This document shows, one piece after another, positions 34,283 through 45,836 of a stretch of DNA of 64,000 nucleotides. Origin of the DNA: Tipula vernalis (lineage: Eukaryota > Arthropoda > Insecta > Diptera > Tipulidae); NCBI GenBank assembly GCA_958295665.1, contig OY282558.1, positions 65,770,789 to 65,834,788 of the forward strand. Reading direction: 5' to 3'. Position numbers and translations under genes: made by a program. The first letter of the stretch is position 1. Each line of letters opens with the position of its first letter. The notes beneath the pieces were generated by a model. The model was given only the letters and a program-made list of their open reading frames with translations, did not search any database and was not told where the DNA came from.

Positions 34283-35264
34283 CTATAAAGCCGCTATCCA
34301 ATCCAAATTTAAATCAATTCCGTAACTTGTGTCCCTAATCTCACTATCCAACACAGGATATCGACTCAACGCATCCGCGACCAAATTATTAGTACCTTTC
34401 ACATGCTGTACCGTAAAGGTGAATTCGGATAACGTAATAAACCATATTACAATTCTTGAGTTGATATCTCTTTTCTTCGCTAATAATTTTATACTGTTAC
34501 AATCAGGCTTAATAGTAAACTCTACCCACAGCAAATACACTCGCCACTTCTCCAAACACGATACTATAACCAAAACCTCTAGTTCTACGGCTAAATACTT
34601 TGACTCCTCCGGAGTAGTCTTACGACTGTAAAAGCTAATTGGCTTGAACCATTTCGAATCCTGTTCTTGGTATAAAACACCACCTAATTCTAACGCACTT
34701 GCATCCGTATGCACTTCTAAACGCCTACCCATGACATACATTCCTAAAACTGGTTTATTCGTAAGCAATCGTTTGGTTGTGTTAAATGTCATTTCTTGCT
34801 TGTCATCCCATATAAAAACTTTATTCTTTTTTATCAAATCCGATATTGGTCTAGCAACTGTTGTGTATCCTTTAATAAACCGCCGAAAATAACTTGATAA
34901 TCCCATGAACGATCGCACATCCCTAATACATTTAGGTGTCGGGAATTTCTCTATAGCCTCTGTTTTTATTCGACCCGATTCAATATCTATTACACAAGAA
35001 TCTACACTTCCTTAAATTTAACGTTAAATTTGCATCTCTTAGGATTTTCAAAATTATTTCCAACCTTGTTAAACCTTCATCTATGGTCGCACTAGGTATC
35101 ACGATATCATCCAGATATGCCATAGCAATGGTATATCTGTGAATTCCTAAAACTAGATTTATCAACGATTGAAAGATAGCTGGGCTGTTCGTCGCTAACA
35201 ATCTTAATGTGTGGTTGTTCAGTAAACTGATGACCAACCAATAACGGAAAACTCTGAGACTCAT
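34283..35264 (-). pseudogene. gypsy RT (C-terminal part) and RNase H
   Basis: Two overlapping pieces. 35264-34980 starts in the sequence left by the deletion, then reads SPAIFQSLINLVLG and the catalytic Y-L-D-D-I box near 35120, where the preceding Phe-Val is replaced. 34918-34283 continues with RSFMGLSSYFRRFI, then RNase H with HTDASALELGGVLYQ near residue 72 and DALSRYP near its end. The junction at about 34925-34990 is a frame change. Confidence 0.75.
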
Positions 35265-36441
35265 CTGGAACCACCTTAACTTCGCATTTTAATTCGACAC
35301 CATCTATTTGTAATTTACACGTAAATATGCCACATGGTACAACCTTTCCGCCGCCATAACCCATTATGGGTGGGAATCCATTTTCGAAATAAGTGATACT
35401 TAAGTGATTGGCATCACCTTTTCGCGTCAATGTGACGCTACTTCCTAAATCGACAAAACACTGAAGCGGTTTACCATCAATGTACGCTAATTTCATGTAT
35501 TTTGCAAGTGTGTCAACATTCTTTGATCCTGTCTTTAGGACCTCTGGCTTCTTCTTTTTGGGACACTGCCTCGCAAAATGTCCACGTTCGTTACAATAAA
35601 AATATGTCAACCCGTTCGGCACTTTTGACATAGTCTGATTTGATTCGATTTTGGTACTTCCTTTGATTTCACCCACTTTGCTAGGAATATTATTCCGCCA
35701 TTCTATCTTGCCTTTGTTTGCACTATTTTGTCCATGGTACTGATTTTTGTTGGACATCGCCTTATATGACGCACCCACGCGATCGGCTTCTCGTAAATCC
35801 AATAATAGTTGCGCTGGCATTTTATATTTCCGTAGAGGACCCAAAAAATTATTAATTCGCAGGTCACCCAATCCGTCGACCATCAATTCAATTGTTTCTT
35901 CGTTCTCCATTTTCGCTTTGTTGCATAACGCCAACTTCTTGAAATAATATCGCTGAATATCCATATTGTTTCGTTTGAAACTCTCAGCTGCACGTCGTTT
36001 CTGAACAATGCTTTCACTCGACGGAAAATTTTCTATCAGCACCTCCTTCGATTGTCCCCATGTTCGATTTACATTTTTTATACTGTCGCGCCACTCTTTC
36101 GCAACATCAGTCATCTTTAGTAGACCATAATGTTGAATGGTAACGTCATCCCATTCGTACATTAATCCAAATTCCTCGGTTTTTTCGATCCATTCATCCA
36201 CACTTTGCATTGGATCAATTCCGTCAAACGATGGTAACACATCTACAACCTACGCATAACTTTTGCATCGCACATTTTGTGCCTGATCCCGGAAACTAAC
36301 ATCACTTCCATGATCCGACTCGTTCGATTCATCTAGATTAATTTCTTTTAAAACGGTGGCTTTAATGTCGCTTAAATTTGTCACAGCATTATTGATTTCC
36401 GCACCTGACGCATTTCTACCTTCCTCTTCGTTATCGGGCAT
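35190..36441 (-). pseudogene. gypsy gag and protease with one in-frame TAG
   Basis: Starts at the ATG at 36441 (MPDNEEEGRNASG). After 63 codons an in-frame TAG occurs (36252-36250) and the same frame goes on (VVDVLPSFDGIDP). Gag capsid features are DEWIEKTEEF, VAKEWRDSI and RRAAESFKR; a CCHC zinc knuckle C-N-E-R-G-H-F-A-R-Q-C lies near 35600-35568; the protease reads CFVDLGSSVTL near 35460 and LLVGHQF near 35240. At about 35190 the protease is joined directly to RT by deletion. It may still make Gag by read-through or not at all. Confidence 0.75.
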
Positions 36442-36611
36442 TTTTAATAGTTAACACACACAAATATTTTTTTTTTGATTTTTAGGTTAAGACCACGCTG
36501 CTATAAAATTCTCCAAAATTTTCTCAGCACAATATTATTCAAAAAAATAATTATCTCGTTTCATCCCATCAATCGTATATATTTTTGGCTTTATATCCCA
36601 GTTCTGATAAT

Positions 36612-36903
36612 TGTCACTACTTTTCCGAGCGACATCAATAAAATAATCTTTCGGTAATTCAACACGTTATATTCTTTTTTATTTATTTTTAATTACATTA
36701 CTCCACATCAACACATAACCTTTCTTTTCCGTGTCTGACAGATTAATCCTCTGCTTTTCATTTTCATCATACTTATTTTAATTTCATTACACTGAACATG
36801 GGCGACATCTATCTATTGGCACCAATTCCACACAATATACATTTTTGGCTTAGCCAATATTTTCACCATTATAATATTAATTTCGATTATGAAAATAGTA
36901 ACA
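36612..36903 (-). repeat. 5' LTR of the gypsy element
   Basis: Right member of the pair. It has about 8 extra bases at its outer end (TGTTACTATTTTCATAATC on the minus strand against TGTCATAATC in the other LTR). Confidence 0.8.
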
Positions 36904-36909
36904 CTACTT

Positions 36910-38130
36910 TAATTTAAATTTAAAAATAAAAATTTAAAACAAATTTCACTTACGGAGACAGACTAAAACACGTCCATCTCCAACGAGCGTTCATCGCGCG
37001 CCACCGTTTAACAATAGCCAATATTTATGAAGATTTTTTCAAAATCCTAAAATTCGATACGATTACATTTTGAACGCAATATGTAACACTGCTGCAGAAG
37101 AAACAACCTTGTCCAGAGCAATAGAATATGAATGCAGAGAAATGAAGAATACTTTTATTCCGTATCCTAGAACTGTAGCTGATTGAATCAGACTTGACAA
37201 TACAGATCGGCATCAGGAGCAGACTTGTACACATTTTGATAAAATTAAAATTTAACGACAACTTGACAAATAAATTTTTGACTAAAGTTGAAAAACTACA
37301 AATTCATGACATCGGGTGACAATCCCGATGTGTAGGTATTCATGAAAAAATTGAGTATATTGAGCAAATTTAATTGTTCTTATCAGACAACGATACGTTC
37401 GCAGATAAGAAAAGTAGGTATTTCGGCAGTACAAATAAATTTAAATCGAATTATTTCATGTTGCGAACGATTAGGCAAAATAAATCAACCTCTGTCGCTA
37501 AGAACTTTAGACAATACAATGGTACGATTCTAAGGATATATGTGGACTTCGTAATACTCAAAGACGACAATCCACTAAGGCCAATTGTTGGCTATGATGG
37601 CTCAGCTTTAAAGTGTTGTACCCGGGAATACCTGAGACAAATTTCCCGGAAAAATAGGGAGACTTATGTAAACGTCACTACCGAGATTTTATTCATAAAT
37701 CCCCGGGAATTTTCTTTATTTTTTCCCCAAAATTTATTTAATTTGCTCAGTGAAGAAGTGAGTAAAATAATCTCTCAAATTGTTTTATTTACTTTGATTC
37801 AATTTTTTTTTTTTTTGTTTTGGTTCAAAATTTTGATCCGAGGTGGTTGAACTTTAATTTTAAAGTTTATCTTTGTTAAATGAGAAGCTACATACATACG
37901 ATCGAGAAATGTATGCATCAATGGCGCAATATAAAGATCCTCTTAATAAATTATTTAAAACTCTGTGATAGTTATAGCCTCATATCACGACGCTTTGAAA
38001 ACCTTGGTGTACAAAAATTCTTCTTACATAACAAAGCGTTATCATTGAGTTTTCTCTCATTGCATGTGAAAAATCTCTCGCTGATTAACGGGGGTCGGTA
38101 AACTTTCAAGCCTTAGATTAATTTAACATT
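36910..38130. other. Spacer, nothing firm
   Basis: A 158-codon plus-strand open frame (37374-37850) has no recognisable domain, but its end runs into a poly-Phe stretch and I do not call it a gene. Between 37619 and 37735 there are several CCCGGGAA-type palindromic words, as seen at the ends of some hAT-type elements; I cannot prove an element. Confidence 0.3.
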
Positions 38131-38593
38131 TAGTAACACTAGTGGATCATCTATAATAATATGGAATTACTAAGGAATTGGTGGTCAGGTGGAAGTTGCT
38201 CGGGGGATTCAAGTTGGCATTTGCGGTCAGCTCCGTAACTTGCAACTTCCACAAGTGCTCGTGTTACCTCCACGTGGTGACCGCTGGTAACTAGATTGCT
38301 GATTCTTTGGCTTTTAGGCTAAAACACGGCGCTAAAGGAGTTAACCTTAAACAAATCGCTGGGCTGGGTTAAGGTGTTAATCGTACCGTGCCGATAATCG
38401 ACCAGACTGGGGGCCCAGCTTTAAAACTAGCTCAGTCGCTAACGGTGGATCCGGATACTTGCTTTATCTTTGTACTACGGATCACTGCACAGATGGACAC
38501 TTCTTTCTCCGCTACTCGTGGAAACAATTATGGATCTTCATAATAACAAAAAACAACAAAAAGAGTCCGGCTCTCTAAAAAAAACCGGAAAAT

Positions 38594-39037
38594 GTGGACA
38601 ACGTGACTCGGGTCTGTAGGCCGGACTCTAAGTCTACAAATAAACAACGGGACATAAGCTCAAGCGAAGCTGGTCCCTCCACTCGGGTCAGCAAATCTGA
38701 GTATACAAATACAAAGCGGAACCAAAGCACGAACGAAGCTGGTTCCTCAAAACCAACCTATAATACTAGGAGGAAGGCCTGGAGGGCCCTGGTTAAGATA
38801 AATAACAACTCGCCAGAAGACAGAACGGATAAGGACAAATCCACGCTTGCGTGGGCAAAAACAGTCACCGAGAAAAAGTCGAAAGGCCCTTCAGCTGGCT
38901 TACAGCTTAAAAGAAATAGATCTCAGGACGAAAGTCCTAAGATCGCAAAGCGAACAAAACTTCATGCTTCCACTATGAGGCCTTTTAACGAGGTCCTTAA
39001 GGATCAGCTGGTTGTGGCAGTTATTGAAAAATCCTAA
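38594..39037 (+). pseudogene. LOA ORF1 protein, N-terminal part
   Basis: A 147-codon frame rich in Ser, Thr, Lys and Arg, beginning MDNVTRVCRPDSKSTNKQ. Two SSEAGPSTR/TNEAGSSKP-like segments (residues 23-32 and 48-56) look like a short internal repeat. No zinc knuckle is seen in this part. It ends in TAA at 39035-39037, but ORF1-like composition goes on in other frames to about 39730. Role in the family: nucleic acid-binding chaperone. Confidence 0.55.
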
Positions 39038-39779
39038 GAGGATGGCAGTATCACGCCCGCCAATTGGGGGAAGGTGGAAGGGGCCTTAGCCACCACCTAC
39101 CTGAAAGCCCTGTCGGAAAATCCAGGACCTGCTTCGACTTGTCGGGACGCGGGCTGCCACAGGAATCAGGTGAAACTGACTGCCTGTAAAGATCAGAGGT
39201 AGAGGTCCCTGCTGCTTTATAAGAAGGCAGTGGGGGGACTTGGCGAGGATTGGCCCGGAGCCAGCCTTGCTCTAATTCATCGGGAGGAGATCCTCTGCAG
39301 ACCAAGAGCTAGGGTGTACATCCCTTCGAAGTCTAGTGATCCGAAAGTAACACTCCAGTAGTTGCAGGTTGGCAACCCGGAGCACAACAGGAAAGTTGCT
39401 AAGCTCGAGGAGACAAAGGCTAACTATAGGTCAGCTGTTATCATCTTTAACAGGGAGTCACTGACTGCACTGGAAAAACCAACGGTTTAATCAACTATGG
39501 TTTCAAAGCAGTCACACTCAAGGTATACAAGAAGGACGCAGACACAGAGGCTCCGAAGTCATCTTCAGAAAATACCGCGGTGCTTGATAGCTCATCTGCG
39601 TGCGCAGAGGTAGCCTGCCAAGCGGAAACTCTCTCCACGGATACGGAGATGTCAACGTCCATGGAATCTTTAAAGAGGCTCTCAGAGGACTTCTCATCAG
39701 GGGATGACTCTGATGTTATTGTGGTGTAGAAGAGGGTGTAGAGATGACACTGACTGACTGACATTTCTTCAAGTCAATC

Positions 39780-40723
39780 TTTACAACTCTAAGACAGCAT
39801 CAGCTGCTCTAATTTTAAAAATTGGGAAAGGAGCGACAGATATCGTCTTGATCCAGAAACCTTGCGTCACTGAAGACCGGGTACTTGGGCTCAATATTCC
39901 CTATTATAGATTAATGCATGCGAAAAAAGAAGGTAATTTTCGGTCGTGCATTCTCATTAAAAATAACATAAATGGCTTTCTGTTATCAAATTTTAGTAAA
40001 GGAGATATAGCAGCGGTCAGCATTGAGGTCGATTAACGAAAGCTCTGGCTAGTATCAGCTTACCTGGCTTATGATGAAGTGGATACTCCACCAATCATTC
40101 TAGGTGGGCTAATCTTGGAGGCTCAGAAGCGCAAGGTTGGAGTCATCCTTGGGAGTGATGCAAATGCTCATCACACGATCTGGGGAAGTACGGACACAAA
40201 TGAACGAGGTGAGTTACTCCTTGATTACATTTTAAGTACTAATTTTCATATATGTGTTATAAGCAATAAGCCGACCTTTTTAACTAGTAATAGACAGGAG
40301 GTATTGGATATTATTCTTGTCTCAAGCTTTCTGGCGATTAGTTTATTAAACTGGAGAGTGTCAAAGGACCACTCCTTTTCTGATCATTGTTATCTTCAAT
40401 TTGAAATGGACGTGACTTCTCCAAAAAGTCCAATCTACTGGGATACCTTTAGAACTATTCTGGGTAATTCACTACCAGTTCTGGTGCCAAAACCTCCAAA
40501 AACTGCGCAAAAGCTCGATGGCATGGTGGACGAGTTGTCCAGCGCTTTTAATGAAAGGATACTGGGCTCTAGTCCCATTAGCAGGCCTAGGGGTAAATCT
40601 CGGCCACCCTGGTGGTCCAACGAGGTTCAACAAACACGTCGAAAATGCAAAAGACTCTTTAAAACAGCAGGGAAAATGAAATCTGGGTCCTATAAGGAAG
40701 TCTTCAAATTTTACAAATATTAA
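39780..40723 (+). pseudogene. LOA ORF2 endonuclease region
   Basis: From 39783 the sequence reads IFTTLRQHQLL-type debris, then VLIQKP (39849) as the first endonuclease motif with E/Q changed, GSDANAHHTIWGS near 40154 as the central motif and SDHCYLQF near 40379 as the catalytic end. A stop at 40033 splits the domain. The segment after 40440 is the linker to RT with RPPWWSNEV near 40600, typical of Jockey/LOA. Confidence 0.7.
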
Positions 40724-40894
40724 TTGAGAAGTGCCAAGAATAGCTCTTGGAGACTATACTGTGGCAAAATTCAGGAGTCTTCGGAGATGTCTAAGTAACG
40801 AAAAGTACTAGCAACTGGTCCTTCTATCCCAAGTTATCTTCAACGGCCGGATGGGATATGAACCACTAATAGTGCGGAATCGCTGGAACTTCTG

Positions 40895-42071
40895 ATGGAG
40901 ACTCATTTTCCTGGTTGTTCCGAATCTGTACCTAGCACATCAGTAGGTAAAAGGGCAAGAAGCCCCATAGGCCAAATTATTAGTACAAAAAAGATCCTGT
41001 GGGCGATAAACAGTTTTAAACCATATAAGTCGCCTGGACTCGATAGTATTATCCCTGCGGATATTCAACAAACTACGGATCTAACAATTTCATGGTTAGA
41101 GGTAATTTTCAAAGGCAGCCTAGAACTTTGTCACATTCCTAGTAAATGGACAGAAGTGAAGGTTGTTTTCATACCTAAGGCGGGAAAACGCTCACACTGC
41201 AATCCCAAAGACCTTAGACCGATTAGCTTGTCTTCCTTCCTTTTTAAAACACTAGAAAGACAAATAGAAGCTCATATTAGAGGCACGATTGTGTCGGAAA
41301 AGCTGTCCAAATCTCAACATGCCTATTGCAAGGGGAGATCTGTAGAGACTGCTCTTCATTCTCTTGTATTTTTCATTGGAAAACTTTCGAATATAGAGAC
41401 TACGTAATGGTAACCTTCTTGGATATTAAGGGGCCTTTAATAATGCCAATTGTTAAAGGCCCCCTCAATATCCAAGAAGGTTACCATTGCGTAGTCTATA
41501 TATTCGAAAGATTTTTCAATGAAAAATACAAGAGAATAATGAGCAGTCTCTACAGATCTCTCCTTGCAATAGGCATGTTGATATTTACACAGGATCGTAA
41601 ATGCCAGTTTTGGGGAATCCTCCGTCAGAAGATTTGCAAGCAGAGGTACGCCGCAGGGTGGCGTACTGTCCCCCCTACTTTGGAACTTGGTCATAAATGA
41701 CCTGTTGCTAAGACTGGAGGACGGTGGCTTCAAGGTGGTTGCCTATGCGGATGATGTTGCTATTGGTGTACGTTGTAAATATCCCGGCACCCTTAGTGAG
41801 CTTATGCAAAATACCCTGGGCACACTTTCATTATGGGCCAATGGTTGTGGGTCCAAACAAAACCGAATTGGTTCTCTTCTCTAGGAAACATAAACTTCCT
41901 CACATCGATCCTCCTACTTTAAATGGGTTCAGCTTGACTTTTACAGTTGAAGCGAAGTTTCTGGGTCCCGTTTTGGATAGCAAATTATATTGGAAACCTA
42001 ATATTCTGGAAAGGGTAAAGAAAGCTACGGTAGCGCTATACTATTGCAAAAATGCCATTGGGAAAGGATAG
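40895..42071 (+). pseudogene. LOA ORF2 reverse transcriptase, broken by an inverted duplication
   Basis: 40895-41407 has KILWAINSFKPYKSPGLDSI, KDLRPISLSSFLFKTLER and QHAYCKGRSVETALHSL. At 41400 the first catalytic block (FLDIKG) begins, and then the DNA turns back on itself: 41444-41582 is a reversed copy of 41319-41443. RT resumes near 41650 with PQGG and NLVINDLLLRLED, the catalytic Y-A-D-D box near 41745, and KFLGPVLDSKLYW near 41960. No full RT can be made. Confidence 0.8.
41319..41582. repeat. Inverted duplication inside the LOA RT gene (~125-140-bp arms)
   Basis: The left arm 41319-41443 reads CAACATGCCTATTGCAAGG through GGTAACCTTCTTGGATATTA. The right arm is its reverse complement from about 41444 (TTGTTAAAGGCCCC, AATATCCAAGAAGGTTACC) to 41582 (CCTTGCAATAGGCATGTTG). 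The arms meet with almost no spacer. On the minus strand the right arm encodes the same RT block with slightly different residues. Confidence 0.85.
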
Positions 42072-42077
42072 GGGCTG

Positions 42078-43179
42078 GTGTCCCGCATCGTACATTGGCT
42101 TTATACCGCAGTGGTCAGACACATACTCTTGTATGGGGTAATAGTCTGGTGGCCTGCTCTGGACAAAACTGTCAACCAAAAGCTGTTGACAAAAGTTCAG
42201 AGAACAATCTCTCTGTGGATCAGTGGTACACTGAGGAGCACATCCACTCAGGCACTAGAAACTCTGCTATTTTTGACTCAAAGTTCCGGATTAGGATCCC
42301 ATCCAGGGAGGACTGGATGATGGGTGCAGTTTTGAAACCAGGAGTTATAAACTTCTTCACTGATGGTTCAAAACGGGACGGGAAAGTCGAGGTTGGAGTG
42401 TTCTGCGAGGAACTTCTGTTAAATCTCTCCTTCCGTCTCCCCGACTACTGCAGCATTTATCAAGCTAAAGTAACTGCCATAAAGGAAGTCGTAGACTGGT
42501 TGAGGTATAATGTAATATCAGTTTGTGATATTCGCATATATACGGACATTCAGGCTGCCATTAAGGCGCTTCAATCACACCTCCTCACGCCGAAAGTAGT
42601 CCAGAACTGTTTAACGAGATGGCAGATCAGTTCAACATCCACATTTTATGGGTGCCAGGACATTTCATAAGTACAGGGAATATAAACGCCGATGAACTGG
42701 CTCGACGTGGTACAATGGACCACTTCTCAGAAAGCAGAAAGGATATTGAAATGCCTCTTGCGGTATGCAGACTGCTGATTTAGGAAGAAGCTAGCAAGCT
42801 GACAAATGACAGATGGTCAAGTATCACTTCTTGCGTAATAACTCGGAAGGTCTGGCCAAAGTTGGACTTGGCGAGTTCCAAACAGCTGATCTCACTTCAG
42901 CGAAATCAGATCAGTGTGGTTGTTGGAGTGATTACGAGGCACTGTCTCATAGGGAGGCATGCGAGTAGACTTGGTGTCTTCTCGCATGACTTCTGTCGTA
43001 GTTGCGAGGACGAAGAGGAGGAAGAGACAGTACTTCATCTTCTTTGCACCTGCCCTCGTCTGGCACGAAACAGACTAAAGTTTCTAGGGGCACCCTTCTT
43101 CAAAGACCTGACGGACCTCTGTAGGATAGACGTCAGAAGTATCCAGCACTTTATTAATAGCTCAAAATGGCTCCAATGA
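42078..43179 (+). pseudogene. LOA ORF2 RNase H and C-terminal Cys-His domain
   Basis: RNase H: FFTDGSKRDGKVEVGVF near 42354 (first Asp), YQAKVTAIKEV near 42459 (Lys where Glu is usual), IYTDIQAAIKAL near 42537 (second Asp) and WVPGHF near 42648. A one-base change at 42668 (TAA for a sense codon) ends the frame. The C-terminal part, 42862-43179, has HCLIGRHASRLG, C-R-S-C and HLLCTCPRLARNRLKFLG, and ends at TGA near 43180. This is the portion shared with the copy at 1-540. Confidence 0.75.
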
Positions 43180-43289
43180 GTTGGAGGAAACAATTATTAG
43201 TGATATGGCTACGGACCATTTTTGTGTCTATGCCTGGTCCTAGTAAACCGCCACCTAAACCTAAGGTAACCTAAGTATTTTAAATCTGT

Positions 43290-43835
43290 GGTTCTGTGGA
43301 TCCTCATTATGGTAAATTGCGGCCAAAGTTCATAAGAATAAAATCCAAGTTATTAAAAAAAAATTCAACGTTGTACTTCCTGGAGGGTCATGTTGAATTT
43401 TGTTTTATGGCTTCATTGGAATCAAAACGGGTTCCATTGAGTAGCAATTTGAGTCCAGGAAACAAGAAAAAGTCACTTGGTGATAAATCAGGCGAATGTG
43501 GTGGTTGATCGATGGTATTTATTGAGTTGTTGGCCTTATATTTGTTCACAATTGTAGCTATCGGTGTGATGGCGCGTTATCGTCGTGTAAAATCCACGAG
43601 TTTTTTTTTCCCATAATTCCGGTCACTTTTTTTCGCATCAGCACAAGAAATTTCGTTTGCAACACAAAATTTAAGGCAAACTCTTTGTTCAATAATTTCT
43701 TTCATCGTAAAAATCGCGGTGTACTAATGAGCTCGACTGACTTAACCGACAACCCTACCAATCTGGAAAAAATGTTTAAATCCCTACAGCGCGGGCATTT
43801 TAAATTAACAATTCCCGGTACTTTTTTGACATAAT
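43290..43835 (-). mobile_element. Internally deleted mariner transposon
   Basis: On the minus strand the transposase starts at 43705 (MKEIIEQRVCLKFCVANEIS), then jumps after about 27 residues to the last third: H-D-D-N-A-P-S-H near 43595 (second catalytic Asp) and PPHSPDLSPSDFFLFPGL near 43500-43445 (third catalytic Asp). The first catalytic Asp and most of the DNA-binding region are deleted and frames are shifted. The right end is probably near 43835, with a TATATTATGTCAAAAAAGTA start after TA; the left end is unclear. Confidence 0.75.
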
Positions 43836-44059
43836 ATATTTTAATGAAACAAAATCATTTTGTTATCATTGCTTACGCTTGGTAAATACGTAATAAACTT
43901 GTTGATGAGAAAATGAGAAACCAATAACTTACTACAACAACCACAACAACAAAAAAGACATATGTATAAATTGTCAGTTTGATAAAATCGTGCGCATAAA
44001 CTTTATTCCCAAAACCCAAAAAAAATGTAGATATGTACAATTACAAATCCTTAATATTA

Positions 44060-44782
44060 TTAAATTGACAAAAAATGAACCTCCACACCAAATCCAATTT
44101 TCAATTTTTCAAACCCGGGAATACCTTGTGACACCACCACGTAACCTCTCCACGGCACAATTGGTAACGTTGGTGGTAATTCTTGCATTACATTTATGGG
44201 GCCCGATTCTATATTCCATTTATCCTAATCAATAATTAAAAAAAAAAAAAAAAAAATTGAAATTATTATCAAAATCCGTTGCGTCGATGCATAAATAAAT
44301 TACCCCAATTTTTGCTGGACACAAGTCAGAAGTCCATAATTTTGTAATATTATACCAGAAGCGTATTGGATTACTAAATTCGTGGCACATACTAGGCATA
44401 GTCATTCGAAATTGTCCCTCGTTCCAAGTGGCTCTTTCAAAAGCTTGTGTTCGTATATCTACTAGCAGCGGTAAATTAGGATCCATTGATTTTTTAGCTT
44501 CCAAATAACCACCAATTTCGACATTATCATCATCAATTTGTTCAAAAATTAAATTGTCAAGCGAAAAGAAATCTGAGATGAATGGAATCGATTTGTCGAT
44601 GTGTGGCAAAAGATTATCTTGCACCATTACACGATATGGTTTTGACTAAATAAAAAGCAAAAATATTTTTATTATTTAGTACAGGATTATTTAAAAATTT
44701 TATGATGTCACTCTTAACTTACGTCAATATTTTGAAATAAATTCACAAAAATCGTCATCACCAGAATTAATAAAAGTTTCAT
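44060..44782 (-). CDS. Small secreted DUF1091/MD-2-like protein, paralogue 3 (three exons)
   Basis: Exons on the minus strand: 44782-44723 (20 codons), 44645-44304 (114 codons), 44224-44060 (54 codons plus TAA); total 188 residues. Introns are 77 and 79 bp, GT-AG, phase 0. Signal peptide MKLLLILVMTIFVNLFQ has one more residue than the others. Exon 2 begins SKPYRVMVQD and has the Cys pair M-C-H-E-F and D-L-C-P; exon 3 begins DKWNIES and ends VHFLSI, a more diverged tail. Intron 2 shares ATTTTGATAATAATTTC with paralogue 4, which makes 3 and 4 the closest pair. No damage visible. Confidence 0.85.
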
Positions 44783-45085
44783 TATGAAAACGTTAAAAGC
44801 TTTTTGCGTTCAATTTCGGTTGAATAATTTTGAATAAGCTGGCGAAACTTAAGCAACTTGTTTTTATTGATTTATAATGATTGTATCTGTGTTGATGAAT
44901 CGATCGTATTTTTTAAACGTGCAGAAATATAAAATGTTTTAATTCCTAGTTTTACAACTAAATTACATATACAGGTGTATTGTTGCATTCAACATGAAAT
45001 GGCATAATTTTGCAAAAACTGGATCCGAGGTAATTGGTATAATTTTACACGACTAATTTTAGATTTAGATCTACCTACAACTGGG
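44783..45085 (-). promoter_or_regulatory. Promoter and conserved upstream module of paralogue 3
   Basis: The proximal block GCGTTCAATTTCGGTTGAATA (44806-44826) and TTTTTATTGATT (44861) match the others; about ten bases of the GAGCACAATT block are missing. The distal module has diverged (TTCAACATGAAATGGCATAAT near 44988) but keeps ACGACTAATTTTAGATTTAG followed by ATCTA at 45048-45072. Confidence 0.6.
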
Positions 45086-45089
45086 TAAA

Positions 45090-45655
45090 ATAAAAAACAA
45101 GTATATTTGTTTGGCTTGAGAGCGATATTATCTTCTTTTGTCAGCAACGTGAGCGAAAATAGAAATGCAAATATTATTATACCATCAGATTATATAACAG
45201 TTTCGAAAGTATTGAAAAAAAAGAACACGATTTTTGATTTTTGGCTGGGCCTACTGAACACCCTGTTACACGCAATATAAAGACACCGGTTACCGGTTAC
45301 GGTTTATTAAAGATGAAAACCGCATTCTGAATTACAAAAAAAACATTCATTAGTCAGGTTTCTGTTAAAATAACAAATATGTTTATGTAATTAGTACCAA
45401 CTATTTATTTTACACCATTACTACTCACTATCGCAACTTAGAACAACAATTTAGCCCAAATCTAATATATAATTACCCAATTTATTCGCTGACTCTGGAA
45501 CGATTTTCTTATAATTCCGATTTACATGACCCATTTTCGATGCTCACCAAAGTGCGTATTAATTTTATTCAATTTTTCATAACGGCATTTTATTTTGGCT
45601 TCCGAAATGAAAAACAAAGTTTTGTGTTATACAAATTGAAAATATAACATTTTGT
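45090..45655. other. Spacer, nothing recognised
   Basis: AT-rich DNA; no open frame or element end stands out. Confidence 0.3.
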
Positions 45656-45677
45656 ATTGTACAAACGGAATGATATC

Positions 45678-45836
45678 AAAGGGCCGAATGTCGAAGAACC
45701 GAATGTGTCGAAGGGCCGAATGGGTCGAAGGGCCGAATGTCGAAAGGCCGAATGGGTCGAAGGGCTGAATGTGTCGAAGGGCCGAATGTCGAAGGGCCGA
45801 ATGGGTCGAAGGGCCGAATGGGTCGAAGGGCCGAAT
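45678..45836. repeat. Subterminal tandem repeat array, left arm
   Basis: Ten units of (A/G)GGCCGAATG(GG/TG)TCGAA, 14-17 bp each; the length differs because units contain either ATGTCGAA, ATGTGTCGAA or ATGGGTCGAA. Confidence 0.85.

Larger units (their letters stand above)
32806..36903 (-). mobile_element. Ty3/gypsy retrotransposon with both LTRs, internally deleted
   Basis: Two direct repeats, 32806-33093 and 36612-36903, start TGTCACTACTTTTCCGAGCG on the plus strand and run to TTTCGATTATGA; read on the minus strand they have TG...CA ends. They differ by scattered substitutions and small indels. Between them on the minus strand lie gag, protease, part of RT, RNase H and integrase. RT lost its fingers and most of its palm by a deletion at about 35190, and the integrase core lost residues at two places. 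I see no matching target duplication next to the LTRs. The copy is not autonomous. Confidence 0.85.
38140..43275 (+). mobile_element. LOA-type non-LTR retrotransposon, near full length (copy 2)
   Basis: Contains a 5' UTR (from about 38140), ORF1 (38594-39037 and beyond), ORF2 with endonuclease, RT and RNase H, a C-terminal Cys-His domain and a 3' tail of CCTAA-like units (about 43255-43275). It shares its last 650 bp with the fragment at the left edge of the window. Frames are broken in every ORF, and RT carries an inverted duplication at 41319-41582. The 5' end and target duplication could not be fixed. Layout (APE endonuclease, RT, RNase H, Cys motif) fits the LOA clade. Confidence 0.85.

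Noticed and set aside
37374..37850. 158-codon plus-strand open frame as a host gene
   Set aside because: No recognisable domain, signal peptide or homologue in the window, and it ends in a low-complexity poly-Phe stretch.
45678..45836. CRISPR-like array
   Set aside because: Units are contiguous without unique spacers, variable in length, and mirrored at 49.7 kb; this is a foldback arm.
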